From positions 124,001-188,000 of the forward strand of contig CBFCWI010000001.1 in assembly GCA_965601685.1 (NCBI GenBank): 64,000 bases of DNA, written 5' to 3'. Position numbers and translations under genes: made by a program. The stretch comes from JANQJD01 sp965601685. Its GTDB lineage: Bacteria; Pseudomonadota; Alphaproteobacteria; Rhodospirillales; Rhodospirillaceae. This document shows positions 26,221-35,019 of this stretch, piece after piece (position 1 is the first letter of the stretch; every line of letters starts with the position of its first letter). The notes below the pieces were generated by a model. That model was not told the DNA's origin and made no database searches. It was given only the letters and a program-made list of their open reading frames with translations.

Positions 26221-27093
26221 CTAACTCTTTAATGGTGTATTTTTTTGAGAGTTACAATTTGAAGATGTTTTGTCTGTACTGTCCACTAAAAGTGGTAAAC
26301 TGAGCGCATCAACTAGAGCTCGTAGTTCTTGACGTGCCGCCACATGCGACATGTTGAGGGCGACTCCTACGCCTCCTTCGCGCAAATCCAGTAACGTAAG
26401 GCCTCGCAGGAACATTTCTCTGTAGATCACGCGCTCCGATAATCCAGAGACAAGGCGAAACCCTACGCGACGTGCCAACTCGGCCAGGAGATGATCGATA
26501 TCCCTTTTATTACGTGTACTTATCTGTGATAAACGATTACGGGTTACAACCCATGCGATGCTTTCGCCGTCATCTATTGCCCGTTGCTTACGAATTTGCC
26601 ACACCATCTCAGCGTAGTGACTGGGACCACTCACTCGCATAGTCTTGGGATTCACACGGGCGAGCACGTCAAGGTCGATCAGACTGTCGTTCAAGGGTGT
26701 TAAGAGAGTGTCGGCATAAGTATGACCCAGTCTAGATAAATAATGATCACTACCTGGTGTATCTATCACAATTATATTACAACTTGCACGAAGACGGTTA
26801 ACGCAGTCGTCAAGACATTGCAAATCTTCTTCCAGAGCCATACCGGTAGCATAAGGATCACTTGCAACGACCGATTCATGTACCGGCATAGGCAGAGTCA
26901 AGTGCTGCTGTGTAATGAAGAGTCTTCGATTTTCGACGTAGCGAGTCAACGTGGCCTGGCGAGCATCGAGGTCAATGGACCCAACTCGTAGACCCTTGTT
27001 CATCAGATTGACCATGACATGCATGGCAATGGTTGACTTACCCGTACCACCCTTTTCGTTTCCGACAACGATGATGTAAGCCCCTTGTGTCAT
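26221..27093 (-). CDS. mipZ: Division-plane positioning ATPase MipZ
   Basis: ParA/MinD-like ATPase that in alphaproteobacteria forms a bipolar gradient through ParB and inhibits FtsZ away from midcell. The 290 residues start MTQGAYIIVVGNEKGGTGKS, with the deviant Walker A KGGTGKST (14-21), IDLDARQATLTRY and VIDTPGSDHYLSR typical of MipZ rather than plain ParA. The ATG at 27093 has AAGGA upstream; the open frame continues to 27135. The gene starts 10 nt after the molybdopterin oxidoreductase stop. parB and ftsZ are not in the window. Confidence 0.93.
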   Translation of the reverse strand: MTQGAYIIVVGNEKGGTGKSTIAMHVMVNLMNKGLRVGSIDLDARQATLTRYVENRRLFITQQHLTLPMPVHESVVASDPYATGMALEEDLQCLDDCVNRLRASCNIIVIDTPGSDHYLSRLGHTYADTLLTPLNDSLIDLDVLARVNPKTMRVSGPSHYAEMVWQIRKQRAIDDGESIAWVVTRNRLSQISTRNKRDIDHLLAELARRVGFRLVSGLSERVIYREMFLRGLTLLDLREGGVGVALNMSHVAARQELRALVDALSLPLLVDSTDKTSSNCNSQKNTPLKS

Positions 27094-27103
27094 GGCCTTT
27101 CCT

Positions 27104-29167
27104 TCAGGCTGGGCGCAGCCAGACAGCCGTGTCATGGAAAGCGGCCCCGCCCGCTGGGGGTACAGGATCAGCGCCCGTCAGTGTGTTAATACCAGAACCA
27201 TTGATGAAATCGTGGGCTGGCCAGACACTTTCAACTACAATGACGCCTCGTGGCAAACCGGGAAAGACTTGTGCATGTAAGGTCACCATCCCGCGTTTAT
27301 TGCCAAGATGTATAACCGCACCATCCGTAATGCCAGCTGCTCTGCAATCTTCAGGGTGGATCAGAACGGTTGGCCGACCCTGGTGCTGCCTTGAGGTAGG
27401 CGACTCAGAAAAGGTCGAATTCAGAAAGTCACGTGCTGGCGCCGTAATGAGCCTGAAGGGATGTGTTTGGTCTGCGTCTTCGATCAGAGGAACATGGTCT
27501 GGCAAAGCAGGTAAAGAGGGACTGCCAAGGGCCCATGCAGGCGCGAAGTGAAACCGTCCATCAGATTGGGCGAAACCTGTAAGAAAATGCTGCTCTGTGA
27601 AGGACTGAGCACAATCGAGCCAGCCGCATGTCTGTACGGTGGTGGCTGATGGTAGACCAGAAGCTGCCAGCACGTACTCAATCATGCTCCAGGCATCAAA
27701 GGCAAGACTCACATGGTCACTTCCTAACCGTTGCACGATGGAATTGATGACATCATGATTGCTGCGCGACTCGCCAATGGGCGGAAGAATAGCCCTGGCA
27801 ATTTGCAGAAAGGTATGGCCATAAGACGTATAGAGATCATCATGCTCAAGGAAAGTAGTGGCTGGTAAAATCACGTCAGCAAAGCGGGCTGTGTCAGTCA
27901 GAAACTGTTCATGAACACATAGGAACAGATCCTCCCGCGCTAACCCTCGGCATACTAGTGCACTTTCCGGAGCCGTGGCCGCTGGGTTGGCATTCTGCAC
28001 TAGCATGGCTGTAACCGGCTCGTCTCCGACCAGAGCCGCTGCATTGCCTGTTAGCACACGGCCAATCTGCGACATATCCAAGGTACGTACTGCGGTATCG
28101 CGGGCATCGTTTGCCTCTACCAGGGTAGTGTCTATATGGAAGGTATCTGAGGTGGACAACAGCGCCCCTCCGCCCCGATGACGCCATGCTCCCGTCACTG
28201 CTGGCAGGCAGGAAGCAGCGTGCAATGCTACAGCGCCATTGCGCGATCGCGTCATGCCGTAACCAAAGCGAATGAAACTGCGTGGTGTGCAGCCATATAA
28301 TGCCGCAAAGGTCTCAATCATCTCAGGAGTCAAACCCGTGATAGCAGCCGCCCATGTCGGTGGGCGTTGCGCTACATGGTGTTCTAGAGCCTCCGGGACA
28401 TCAGTGTAGCGGGCCAGGTACTCCTGATTGGCCAATCCGTCTCTAAACAGAATATGCATAACCGCACAGGCAAGAGCTCCATCTGTTCCGGGACGCAGAG
28501 GCAAGTGATGGTCAGCGCTTGCAGCACTAGCTGTTCGATAGGGATCAATGACTACAATTTTCGCCCCTCTTGTTTTGCGAGCTTTAATTGCATGTGACCA
28601 AGTATTGATCTGCGTGACAATCGGGTTCATACCCCAGAAGACGATTAAATCAGAGTCATGCATCTCACGAGGATCTGGGCCAATCTTGGTACCAACGCCA
28701 GCTAGCCAGCCTGCGCTACCGATGGCAGCACAGATAGTAGTCTTTTGGTGCGATCCTCCCGCAAGATGACGCAACCGATGAATGGCTCCCCGTTGTACTA
28801 ATCCCATAGTGCCACCGTAGGAATAGGGCCACAGAGTCGCTCTTCCAAAACGCTTTTGTGCATTCTGGAAGGCAGTGACAACGGTCTCAAGAGCCTCCTC
28901 CCACCCAATGGCCTCAAACGCACCCAACCCTTTCGGACCGCTACGCCGCAAAGGAGTCATGAGTCTCCCTGGGTGGTAGACTCGCTCTGCATAGCGAGCC
29001 ACTTTGGCACAAACGACCCCGTCAGTATAAGGGTGATCGACCGCACCGCGTATGTGCCCAACTCGATTGTCCGACAGCTGTTCTACCACCAGTGCACACG
29101 TGCCTGGACAATCGTGCGGACAAACAGAGGGCAAACCCTTTCTAATCATATACGCCCTTTCTGTCAT
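27104..29167 (-). CDS. Molybdopterin oxidoreductase of the DMSO reductase superfamily
   Basis: A 687-residue Mo/W-bis-MGD enzyme. It has an N-terminal [4Fe-4S] domain (C16, C20, C24, C53; CPHDCPGTC), a likely Mo-ligand Cys in TTICAAIGSAGW (about C146), the body with VFWGMNPIVTQ, and a C-terminal molydopterin dinucleotide-binding domain (ITAPARDFLNSTFSE). No Tat signal is present, so it is probably cytoplasmic. Its substrate is unknown: formate dehydrogenase-like and thiosulfate/DMSO reductase-like names are both used for relatives. No iron-sulfur or membrane partner is adjacent. It precedes mipZ by 10 nt, probably in one transcript. Confidence 0.88.
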   Translation of the reverse strand: MTERAYMIRKGLPSVCPHDCPGTCALVVEQLSDNRVGHIRGAVDHPYTDGVVCAKVARYAERVYHPGRLMTPLRRSGPKGLGAFEAIGWEEALETVVTAFQNAQKRFGRATLWPYSYGGTMGLVQRGAIHRLRHLAGGSHQKTTICAAIGSAGWLAGVGTKIGPDPREMHDSDLIVFWGMNPIVTQINTWSHAIKARKTRGAKIVVIDPYRTASAASADHHLPLRPGTDGALACAVMHILFRDGLANQEYLARYTDVPEALEHHVAQRPPTWAAAITGLTPEMIETFAALYGCTPRSFIRFGYGMTRSRNGAVALHAASCLPAVTGAWRHRGGGALLSTSDTFHIDTTLVEANDARDTAVRTLDMSQIGRVLTGNAAALVGDEPVTAMLVQNANPAATAPESALVCRGLAREDLFLCVHEQFLTDTARFADVILPATTFLEHDDLYTSYGHTFLQIARAILPPIGESRSNHDVINSIVQRLGSDHVSLAFDAWSMIEYVLAASGLPSATTVQTCGWLDCAQSFTEQHFLTGFAQSDGRFHFAPAWALGSPSLPALPDHVPLIEDADQTHPFRLITAPARDFLNSTFSESPTSRQHQGRPTVLIHPEDCRAAGITDGAVIHLGNKRGMVTLHAQVFPGLPRGVIVVESVWPAHDFINGSGINTLTGADPVPPAGGAAFHDTAVWLRPA

Positions 29168-29307
29168 TCTTTGAGTGTAAGATCCACTGTCTCAATAGGC
29201 AACTATGAGCATGGGAATGACAGTTGCTACCCTGACAGGAACAGCACACTCGCAGTCTCATGTTAGCACAAAGCCGCATACGTAGCGTAGGACGTGTTCC
29301 TCAAGAT

Positions 29308-30657
29308 TTACCTGGCAGAGTTTTCCAAGGAATCAGAGATATTGGCCCCAGCCCTGTTCATTATTTGCACAAAATTTGGAAAGCTGGTAGCGATAGCCTC
29401 CTGAGCATTCTCTACCGTCACAGGCTCTTGAGTCACCAGTCCCAGTACCAAGAAAGCCATGGCGATACGGTGGTCGCAGGCAGCGTTCACGCGAGCCCCG
29501 CCCAGCAGTGGGCGACCGTTGCCGTAGATGATAAGAGTATCACCCTGTATATCAACCCGGCTGCCGCATGCAGATAACCCGCGAGCGATAGCAGTTAAGC
29601 GATCACTTTCCTTGAGTCGCAGCTCTGCTAGACCGTACATGCGGGTAGTACCGTTGGCACAGGCTGCGGCTATAGCAAGCACTGGATATTCATCGATCAT
29701 GCTGGGGACTCTGGTTGCCGGCACATCAATGCCCGTCAGCGGGGCATGACGGACTACGAGATCAGCGACCGGCTCGTCGCTGTCTCCTCGAGCATTCATC
29801 ATCTCTACCTGCGCTCCCATTTCCCGCAGAGTGTCATAAAGAGCAGAGCGTAGGGGGTTCGTACAAACACCGACGAGCGTCACTGCCCCTCCCGGTACAA
29901 GCAAGGCCGCCACAGCTAGAAAAGCAGCTGAGGAGGGATCAGCAGGTACCGTTACCGCCCGCCCGCTGATCTCAGGCTGGCCAGTGAGGGTGATAATCCG
30001 TCCCCCCGTCATGTTCTCTTCCACTCTCAGGATGGCGCCGAATCCCTGCAGCATACGTTCAGTGTGATCGCGGGTTGGCAGAGGCTCTATGACAGTGGTT
30101 GTACCTGGGGTATTGAGACCAGCCAGCAGTACAGCTGACTTCACCTGCGCTGAAGCTACTTCCAGTGTATGGACGATGGGGATAGGATGGGCTGTGCCAG
30201 CCATGGCCAGTGGTAACTGGCCGTTAGCGCGGGCCAGAAAACAAGCACCTATGCTGTGCAGAGGCTTCATCACCCGCTGCATAGGTCGTGCCCGCAAGCT
30301 AGCATCACCTGTCAGCACACAGGTCAAAGGATGGCTAGCCAGGAGACCCATGAGGAGTCTGGCTCCAGTCCCAGAGTTACCCATGTCAAGTATGTTCATG
30401 GGTTCAGCTAAACCGCCAATCCCTCGCCCATATAAACGCCAGGAGGCAGGTGCAATGCGGGTCACATCTGTCCCTAAAGCCCGCATCGCAGCAGCAGTGC
30501 GGAAGACATCCTCGCTCTCAAGCAAGCCGGTGATAATGGTTTCCCCTACGGCTAAGGCACCTATCATTAACACTCGGTGCGAGAGCGATTTGTCCCCAGG
30601 GATGGGCAAAGTGCCGCTAAAATGATTTGCGTGCAAGGAGGTAAGAGATGTGGTCAA
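29308..30657 (-). CDS. aroA: 3-phosphoshikimate 1-carboxyvinyltransferase (EPSP synthase)
   Basis: Sixth step of the shikimate pathway. The 449 residues contain LPIPGDKSLSHRVLMIGAL, GNSGTGARLLMGL, LLAGLNTPGTTTV and LRLKESDRLTAIA. A TTG start at 30657 has GGGAG 7 nt upstream and leads straight into conserved sequence. cmk-rpsA, normally downstream, lie 12 kb away, while the divergent FYDLN-type gene upstream keeps its usual place. Confidence 0.96.
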   Translation of the reverse strand: MTTSLTSLHANHFSGTLPIPGDKSLSHRVLMIGALAVGETIITGLLESEDVFRTAAAMRALGTDVTRIAPASWRLYGRGIGGLAEPMNILDMGNSGTGARLLMGLLASHPLTCVLTGDASLRARPMQRVMKPLHSIGACFLARANGQLPLAMAGTAHPIPIVHTLEVASAQVKSAVLLAGLNTPGTTTVIEPLPTRDHTERMLQGFGAILRVEENMTGGRIITLTGQPEISGRAVTVPADPSSAAFLAVAALLVPGGAVTLVGVCTNPLRSALYDTLREMGAQVEMMNARGDSDEPVADLVVRHAPLTGIDVPATRVPSMIDEYPVLAIAAACANGTTRMYGLAELRLKESDRLTAIARGLSACGSRVDIQGDTLIIYGNGRPLLGGARVNAACDHRIAMAFLVLGLVTQEPVTVENAQEAIATSFPNFVQIMNRAGANISDSLENSAR

Positions 30658-30836
30658 GTCTGGACTCCCGTGTCAACAGGTTTCTCTGAGGGAGAATGAG
30701 TCAGTAGAAGTAGCACAAGACAGAACAGGCTGTGTGCACTTTCCAACTGGTTCGCTTGAACTTTTGACCGATCTGACAGAACATGGCCACACGGCCACAG
30801 TGGCTTAACATTTGAAGACCATGGGAGGATATGCGG

Positions 30837-31253
30837 GTGGCAAAACCGGAGTGGGGTATCAAGAGAACCTGCTTGAATTGCGAAGCCCATTTCTACGACC
30901 TACGACGCAATCCAATCCGTTGCCCCAAGTGCAACAGCAGCTTCATCGAACCTGAGGTATCATTCCGTACGCAGCGACCGGTGGCCACGAGGAAGATGGT
31001 GAAACCGATCATGGCGACAAAAACGGTCGAAGAACTCGATATGAACCTTCCAGAGAGTGATAAGTCAGAAGTCACTCTTGCTGGTATCCATGAAGATGGT
31101 GCGATAGAATCGGAAGATGACGCGGAGGCTCTACGAGGAGAGGACGACGACGAGGCAGGGGATGCCCTTATAGAAGACGCCTCAGATCTATGCGCAGATG
31201 ATGACGACATGGCCGAGGTGATAGAACGCTTAGGTGAAGATCGCGATGTTTGA
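30837..31253 (+). CDS. FYDLN-acid family protein (TIGR02300)
   Basis: A conserved alphaproteobacterial protein of unknown function, 138 residues. It has an N-terminal zinc-ribbon-like part (CLNC...CPKC) with HFYDLRRNP, followed by a long acidic tail. The family usually reads FYDLN; here the Asn is Arg. I choose the GTG at 30837 because it yields MAKPEWGIKRTC, as in relatives, and GGAGG is 8 nt upstream; an ATG at 30831 is only 2 nt from that site. It is divergent from aroA and upstream of tRNA-Ala, both as in relatives. Confidence 0.9.
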   Translation: MAKPEWGIKRTCLNCEAHFYDLRRNPIRCPKCNSSFIEPEVSFRTQRPVATRKMVKPIMATKTVEELDMNLPESDKSEVTLAGIHEDGAIESEDDAEALRGEDDDEAGDALIEDASDLCADDDDMAEVIERLGEDRDV

Positions 31254-31308
31254 AAAACTGCACGTAGGCGGTCTGATCTGCCTGGATTCGGAGATGGGGT
31301 GTTCTGTC

Positions 31309-31348
31309 TTGACTCTGTCTTGACGATAGAACAAAAATCCAAAAAGAT
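31309..31348 (+). promoter_or_regulatory. Candidate promoter for tRNA-Ala
   Basis: Two TTGAC-type -35 hexamers (TTGACT 31309-31314, TTGACG 31320-31325) sit in a TCTTGAC direct repeat. AAAGAT at 31343-31348, 17 nt past the second, would be a poor -10. The tRNA begins at 31377. Confidence 0.3.
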
Positions 31349-31376
31349 GGCACACCAGCGGCAAGCAGAGCACATG

Positions 31377-31452
<76 letters not shown>

Positions 31453-31455
31453 TAA

Positions 31456-31848
31456 TCACTTATTGTATAGTATAGAGGGGTCCTGTTCGACTCGTGCGAT
31501 TGTTACGAGTGTGCCATTTTGTGCCGCCCGATGGAAGCAGCTGCGTCTTCCGGTATGACAGGCAACCCCTGTTTGATCTACTAGAAGTAGCAATGTATCA
31601 CCATCGCAATCGATCCGTAACTCTCTTAAAAATTGTACCTGCCCAGATTGCTCACCCTTACGCCACAGCATGTTTCGTGATCGCGACCAATAACACACAC
31701 GACCGACAGTCAGTGTTTCCACCACCGCCTCGCGGTTCATCCACGCCATCATCAGCACCTCACCACCGTCATGCTGCTGGGCGATGGCAGGCACCAGACC
31801 GTTATGATCAAATGTAATGGCATCTAGCACCCTAGCGAGATTGGACAT
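31456..31848 (-). CDS. hisI: Phosphoribosyl-AMP cyclohydrolase
   Basis: Third step of histidine synthesis, opening the adenine ring of PR-AMP; Zn2+-dependent. The 130 residues contain VLMMAWMNREAV, CYWSRSRNMLWRKGEQSG and the metal-binding IDCDGDT and CHTGRRSC. There is no HisE fusion. AGGAG about 10 nt before the ATG lies inside the end of znuA, which it overlaps by 17 nt. It ends only 3 nt from the tRNA-Ala gene on the other strand. Confidence 0.95.
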   Translation of the reverse strand: MSNLARVLDAITFDHNGLVPAIAQQHDGGEVLMMAWMNREAVVETLTVGRVCYWSRSRNMLWRKGEQSGQVQFLRELRIDCDGDTLLLLVDQTGVACHTGRRSCFHRAAQNGTLVTIARVEQDPSILYNK

Positions 31849-32989
31849 GTTGCCTGTGCTCCTGATTCAGGGTTGAGCGCATCGTGTTTTGCTCCTCATC
31901 ATGTGCAAGTTCAGGTGCAAGGCATGCTCGCAGGGCACGGGCGTTAGCCTTCATCATCTTCGCATACTCAGCATACTGCCCAGGTGACCCAAGTGGATCG
32001 AGCATGCCAACACGCACACTAGTGCCAGCAACAATTGTCTCCACTATCTTCGGTGGGAATTGTGGCTCGTGGAAAACACATATAACGCCTAATGTCCGTA
32101 TCCGTTCCCGCAACGCGGATAAATGGCGGATTCCAGGGGCCCGTTCAGGGGTCACTGTTGCAGCACCGACAGCATTGAGTCCATAGTGGACCTCGAGATA
32201 CTGATAAGCATCGTGAAAAACTATAAATGGGTGTCGCGTTACTGGGGCCAGCTCACGGTGTAATGTCTCGTCTAGGGTGATGAGATCCTGGGCGATCGTT
32301 TGAGCATTGTGCTGGTAGGTAGCGGCGTGAACAGGATCCACTTCCGCAAGGACACCGGCAACGGCGGTAACGATGTGACGAGCATTATCTGGATCAAGCC
32401 ACAGATGAGGATCAAAAGTTTTGCCATGGGTATGGGTATGGACATGATGGGCATGCGAGTCGCCAAGGTGATCTGCACCCCTGCTATCCGGCGCATTCGC
32501 TACCCAAGAAGCGCGAGCAGGGTACTTCTGTAGACCAGGAACATCAGCTACATGCATCACGCGTGCCTGGCTGGCCAGAGTAGCGAGGGGCCTGCTTAAG
32601 AAAGTTTCAAAAGTAGGATCAATCAGTACTACAACCTGCGCTGCGCTTAACGCCAAGGCATCTGATGGGCGCAGAGCATAAGTATGCGGCGAGACCCCGC
32701 CAGGCACGAGCAGTTTCGGTTCGCCTACGCCAAACATGACACCTGCGACCAGCGCCTGGAGTGGCGATATGCTCACCACAACTTGCAGAGTCTTCGTAAT
32801 CGCCGCAGCCGGTAGGGCGAAAAGCGCAAAAGAGATAAAGAAAAAGACAACAAGAACGCGTCGTCTTGTCCATATTCTGGAGAATCCTTGCCAATCTTCT
32901 GGCAGCGGCACAAGTTGCTGTAAGCTCACGGTTCTTGCACCCGTGATGTCCGCCTCTGCCCCGTGCTCGTGGAAGACTTGTCGTCTCAT
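31832..32989 (-). CDS. znuA: Zinc ABC transporter substrate-binding protein ZnuA
   Basis: Periplasmic Zn2+-binding protein of the ZnuABC importer. Within 385 residues there is a hydrophobic export signal at about 43-63 ending PAAA, a cluster-9 fold with GVSPHTYALRPSDALAL and FDPHLWLDP, and a His-rich loop (SHAHHVHTHTHGK) typical of ZnuA. About 42 residues precede the signal segment, which is unusual, yet GGAGG lies 7 nt before this ATG and no later ATG exists before the signal. It is divergent from znuCB and overlaps hisI. Confidence 0.93.
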   Translation of the reverse strand: MRRQVFHEHGAEADITGARTVSLQQLVPLPEDWQGFSRIWTRRRVLVVFFFISFALFALPAAAITKTLQVVVSISPLQALVAGVMFGVGEPKLLVPGGVSPHTYALRPSDALALSAAQVVVLIDPTFETFLSRPLATLASQARVMHVADVPGLQKYPARASWVANAPDSRGADHLGDSHAHHVHTHTHGKTFDPHLWLDPDNARHIVTAVAGVLAEVDPVHAATYQHNAQTIAQDLITLDETLHRELAPVTRHPFIVFHDAYQYLEVHYGLNAVGAATVTPERAPGIRHLSALRERIRTLGVICVFHEPQFPPKIVETIVAGTSVRVGMLDPLGSPGQYAEYAKMMKANARALRACLAPELAHDEEQNTMRSTLNQEHRQHVQSR

Positions 32990-33296
32990 TCCCCACCCTC
33001 CAGCGACGTTGCCCTGTTACTAGCGCTACGCGCGCCGGGCTATAAAGTTTCGTGACGGCAATCCATCACATGCATTGTCTTCCAACTGTTCTCTGCCGAC
33101 ACCGGCAGATATGCTGTTCCGACCCTGCAGCAAGTTGTATCCTAGGCATCCATGTTACAGGCATCCATGTTACCATTGCCATCAGTTGCACCCCTGGTGA
33201 AAGGAGCGTAGGAAATGACGTTCCAGTATGACGAGTATAGCACAATAGTACACGTGGAAAGCGTTGGTCTATGTGCTCACTGTCGGGGCAGAATTG
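32990..33296. other. Divergent promoter region between znuA and znuCB
   Basis: About 307 bp that should hold both znu promoters and any Zur operator. I could not recognise a Zur palindrome. The striking element is the perfect 15-bp tandem duplication at 33144-33173. Confidence 0.5.
33144..33173. repeat. Perfect 15-bp tandem duplication in the znu promoter region
   Basis: AGGCATCCATGTTAC is present twice with no gap (33144-33158, 33159-33173). It is either a slippage product or a doubled binding site between the divergent zinc-transport operons. Confidence 0.8.
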
Positions 33297-34097
33297 ATGT
33301 TTGAACGACCTCCCCTCATAGAGGGATACGGCCTCATGGTCCGCTTTGGCAGGACTGTGGTGCTTGAGAAAGTCGATATTACCGTCCCTGAAGGCCGTGT
33401 GATTACATTAATCGGGCCTAACGGTGCTGGTAAGACCACCCTGATTCGGGTGCTGCTTGGATTAGCAGTGGCTGATGCTGGCGTCATTCGGCGACGCTCT
33501 GGATTGCGTATTGGATATGTTCCACAACGCTTACATGTGGACCCAATCTTGCCACTGAAGGTACGGAGATTCCTTGGTCTAGTTCAGGAGAGACGTCAGA
33601 TTGGACCGGTACTAGAGGAACTGGCCATTGCCCATCTGGTCGACAAACCTGTGCAGCGCCTCTCCGGTGGGGAAATGCAGCGCGTCTTGCTAGCGCGCGC
33701 CCTACTGGGCAAGCCTGACCTCCTAGTGCTGGACGAGCCGGCGCAGAGCGTGGACGTAGGGGGGCAGAGCGAGCTGTATGCACTGATCGGTCGATTACGC
33801 GATCACCGTGGCTGCGGTGTATTGCTTGTCTCCCACGATCTGCACCTGGTCATGGTGGAGACGGATCATGTCATATGCCTCAATCGGCACGTGTGCTGTG
33901 CAGGCACGCCGGCTTTAGTGAGTCAGCAACCAGAATATGTCGCCATGTTCGGCCAGGAGGCGGTCCGGAACATTGCACTTTACCACCACCATCACGCTCA
34001 TCAGCACAGTCTCGACGGTTCTATCCACTTCACACCGGAGGATGTAACACGTTCCTCCGCCGCTCCTCCAGAGGGAAACGGTTTCATCCATGGCTGA
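33297..34097 (+). CDS. znuC: Zinc ABC transporter ATPase ZnuC
   Basis: ATPase of the zinc importer. About 266 residues with Walker A GPNGAGKTT (40-48), the signature LSGGEMQRVLLARALL, Walker B LLVLDEPAQSVD and the switch His of SHDLH. A His-rich tail (YHHHHAHQH) near the C-terminus fits a zinc transporter. The start is uncertain: ATG at 33297, or a TTG at 33264. It overlaps znuB by 8 nt. Confidence 0.94.
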   Translation: MFERPPLIEGYGLMVRFGRTVVLEKVDITVPEGRVITLIGPNGAGKTTLIRVLLGLAVADAGVIRRRSGLRIGYVPQRLHVDPILPLKVRRFLGLVQERRQIGPVLEELAIAHLVDKPVQRLSGGEMQRVLLARALLGKPDLLVLDEPAQSVDVGGQSELYALIGRLRDHRGCGVLLVSHDLHLVMVETDHVICLNRHVCCAGTPALVSQQPEYVAMFGQEAVRNIALYHHHHAHQHSLDGSIHFTPEDVTRSSAAPPEGNGFIHG

Positions 34098-34878
34098 CTT
34101 CATCCTCAACGCTGCCCTGGCCGGATTTGGTGTCTCCATCGCGGCTGGTCCACTGGGCGCCTTCGTCGTCTGGCGCCGCATGGCCTATTTTGGCAACGCT
34201 GTATCCCACTCTGCACTACTCGGCGTGGCCATCGCTCTGCTGCTCAGTGTCGATATTACTGTCAGCGTGATCAGCGTATGCGTTGGCCTTGCCGGCCTGC
34301 TGTTATTACTGCAGCGCCAGCGGCGACTCAGCGATGATACCCTCCTTGGTATTCTAGCCCATGGAGCCCTGGCTATCGGTATGGTGCTGCTATCTTTTTT
34401 AGAAGCGGTGCGGGTTGATTTAATGGGCTATCTGTTCGGTGATATTCTCGCGGTTTCATCCCTTGACTTAGCATGGATTTATATAAGCGGGGCCCTGACA
34501 CTCATCGTACTCGTAGGGCTCTGGCAGCCCCTCTTATCGGCCACAGTGCATGAGGAACTGGCCAGAGTGGAGGGCAGACCAGTTGTTATCGTACAGGCCG
34601 CTTACATGCTGCTTCTCGCGTTTTACATCGCCGTGGCCATGAAGGTAGTCGGCATGCTGTTGTTGACTGCCCTCCTGGTGGTGCCAGCCGCTACAGCTCG
34701 TCGTTTCGTTAGCACACCGGAAACCATGGCTGGCCTTGCTGCAGTCATCGGTGCTGTTGCAGTCACGGGGGGCTTAGGACTCTCATTTGTCATTGACACA
34801 CCTTCAGGTCCCACCATTGTTGCTGTTGCCATCAGCCTATTCGGCGCTTCACTGCTGTGGCGGACCTATACGGAATGA
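34090..34878 (+). CDS. znuB: Zinc ABC transporter permease ZnuB
   Basis: A 262-residue ABC-3 family permease with about eight hydrophobic segments. Signatures include GPLGAFVVWRRMAYFGNAVSH and the C-terminal LLTALLVVPAATARR. Its start lies inside the end of znuC. With znuA divergent, the operon gives a complete ZnuABC system in the inner membrane. Confidence 0.95.
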   Translation: MADFILNAALAGFGVSIAAGPLGAFVVWRRMAYFGNAVSHSALLGVAIALLLSVDITVSVISVCVGLAGLLLLLQRQRRLSDDTLLGILAHGALAIGMVLLSFLEAVRVDLMGYLFGDILAVSSLDLAWIYISGALTLIVLVGLWQPLLSATVHEELARVEGRPVVIVQAAYMLLLAFYIAVAMKVVGMLLLTALLVVPAATARRFVSTPETMAGLAAVIGAVAVTGGLGLSFVIDTPSGPTIVAVAISLFGASLLWRTYTE

Positions 34879-34902
34879 AGCATTCCCTTTGTTTAGCATG
34901 GG

Positions 34903-34914
34903 TAGTCTAGACTA
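34903..34914. repeat. 12-bp perfect palindrome after znuB
   Basis: TAGTCTAGACTA lies 24 nt past the znuB stop and about 105 nt before the next gene. No T-run follows. It might be an operator for the glycosyltransferase gene or chance. Confidence 0.3.
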
Positions 34915-35019
34915 GAGGATGGGGCAACCTTCTACGGAAGGTCCGATATCAGTTTCTTAAAATAGGCGATGATATTCACCTCTGCGGTGGATACAATAGC
35001 GGCCAGGGGGAAATGAACA

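Noticed and set aside
32990..33296. Zur operator in the znu promoter region
   Set aside because: I looked for a palindromic Zur-type site and saw none convincing; only the 15-bp tandem repeat was reported.
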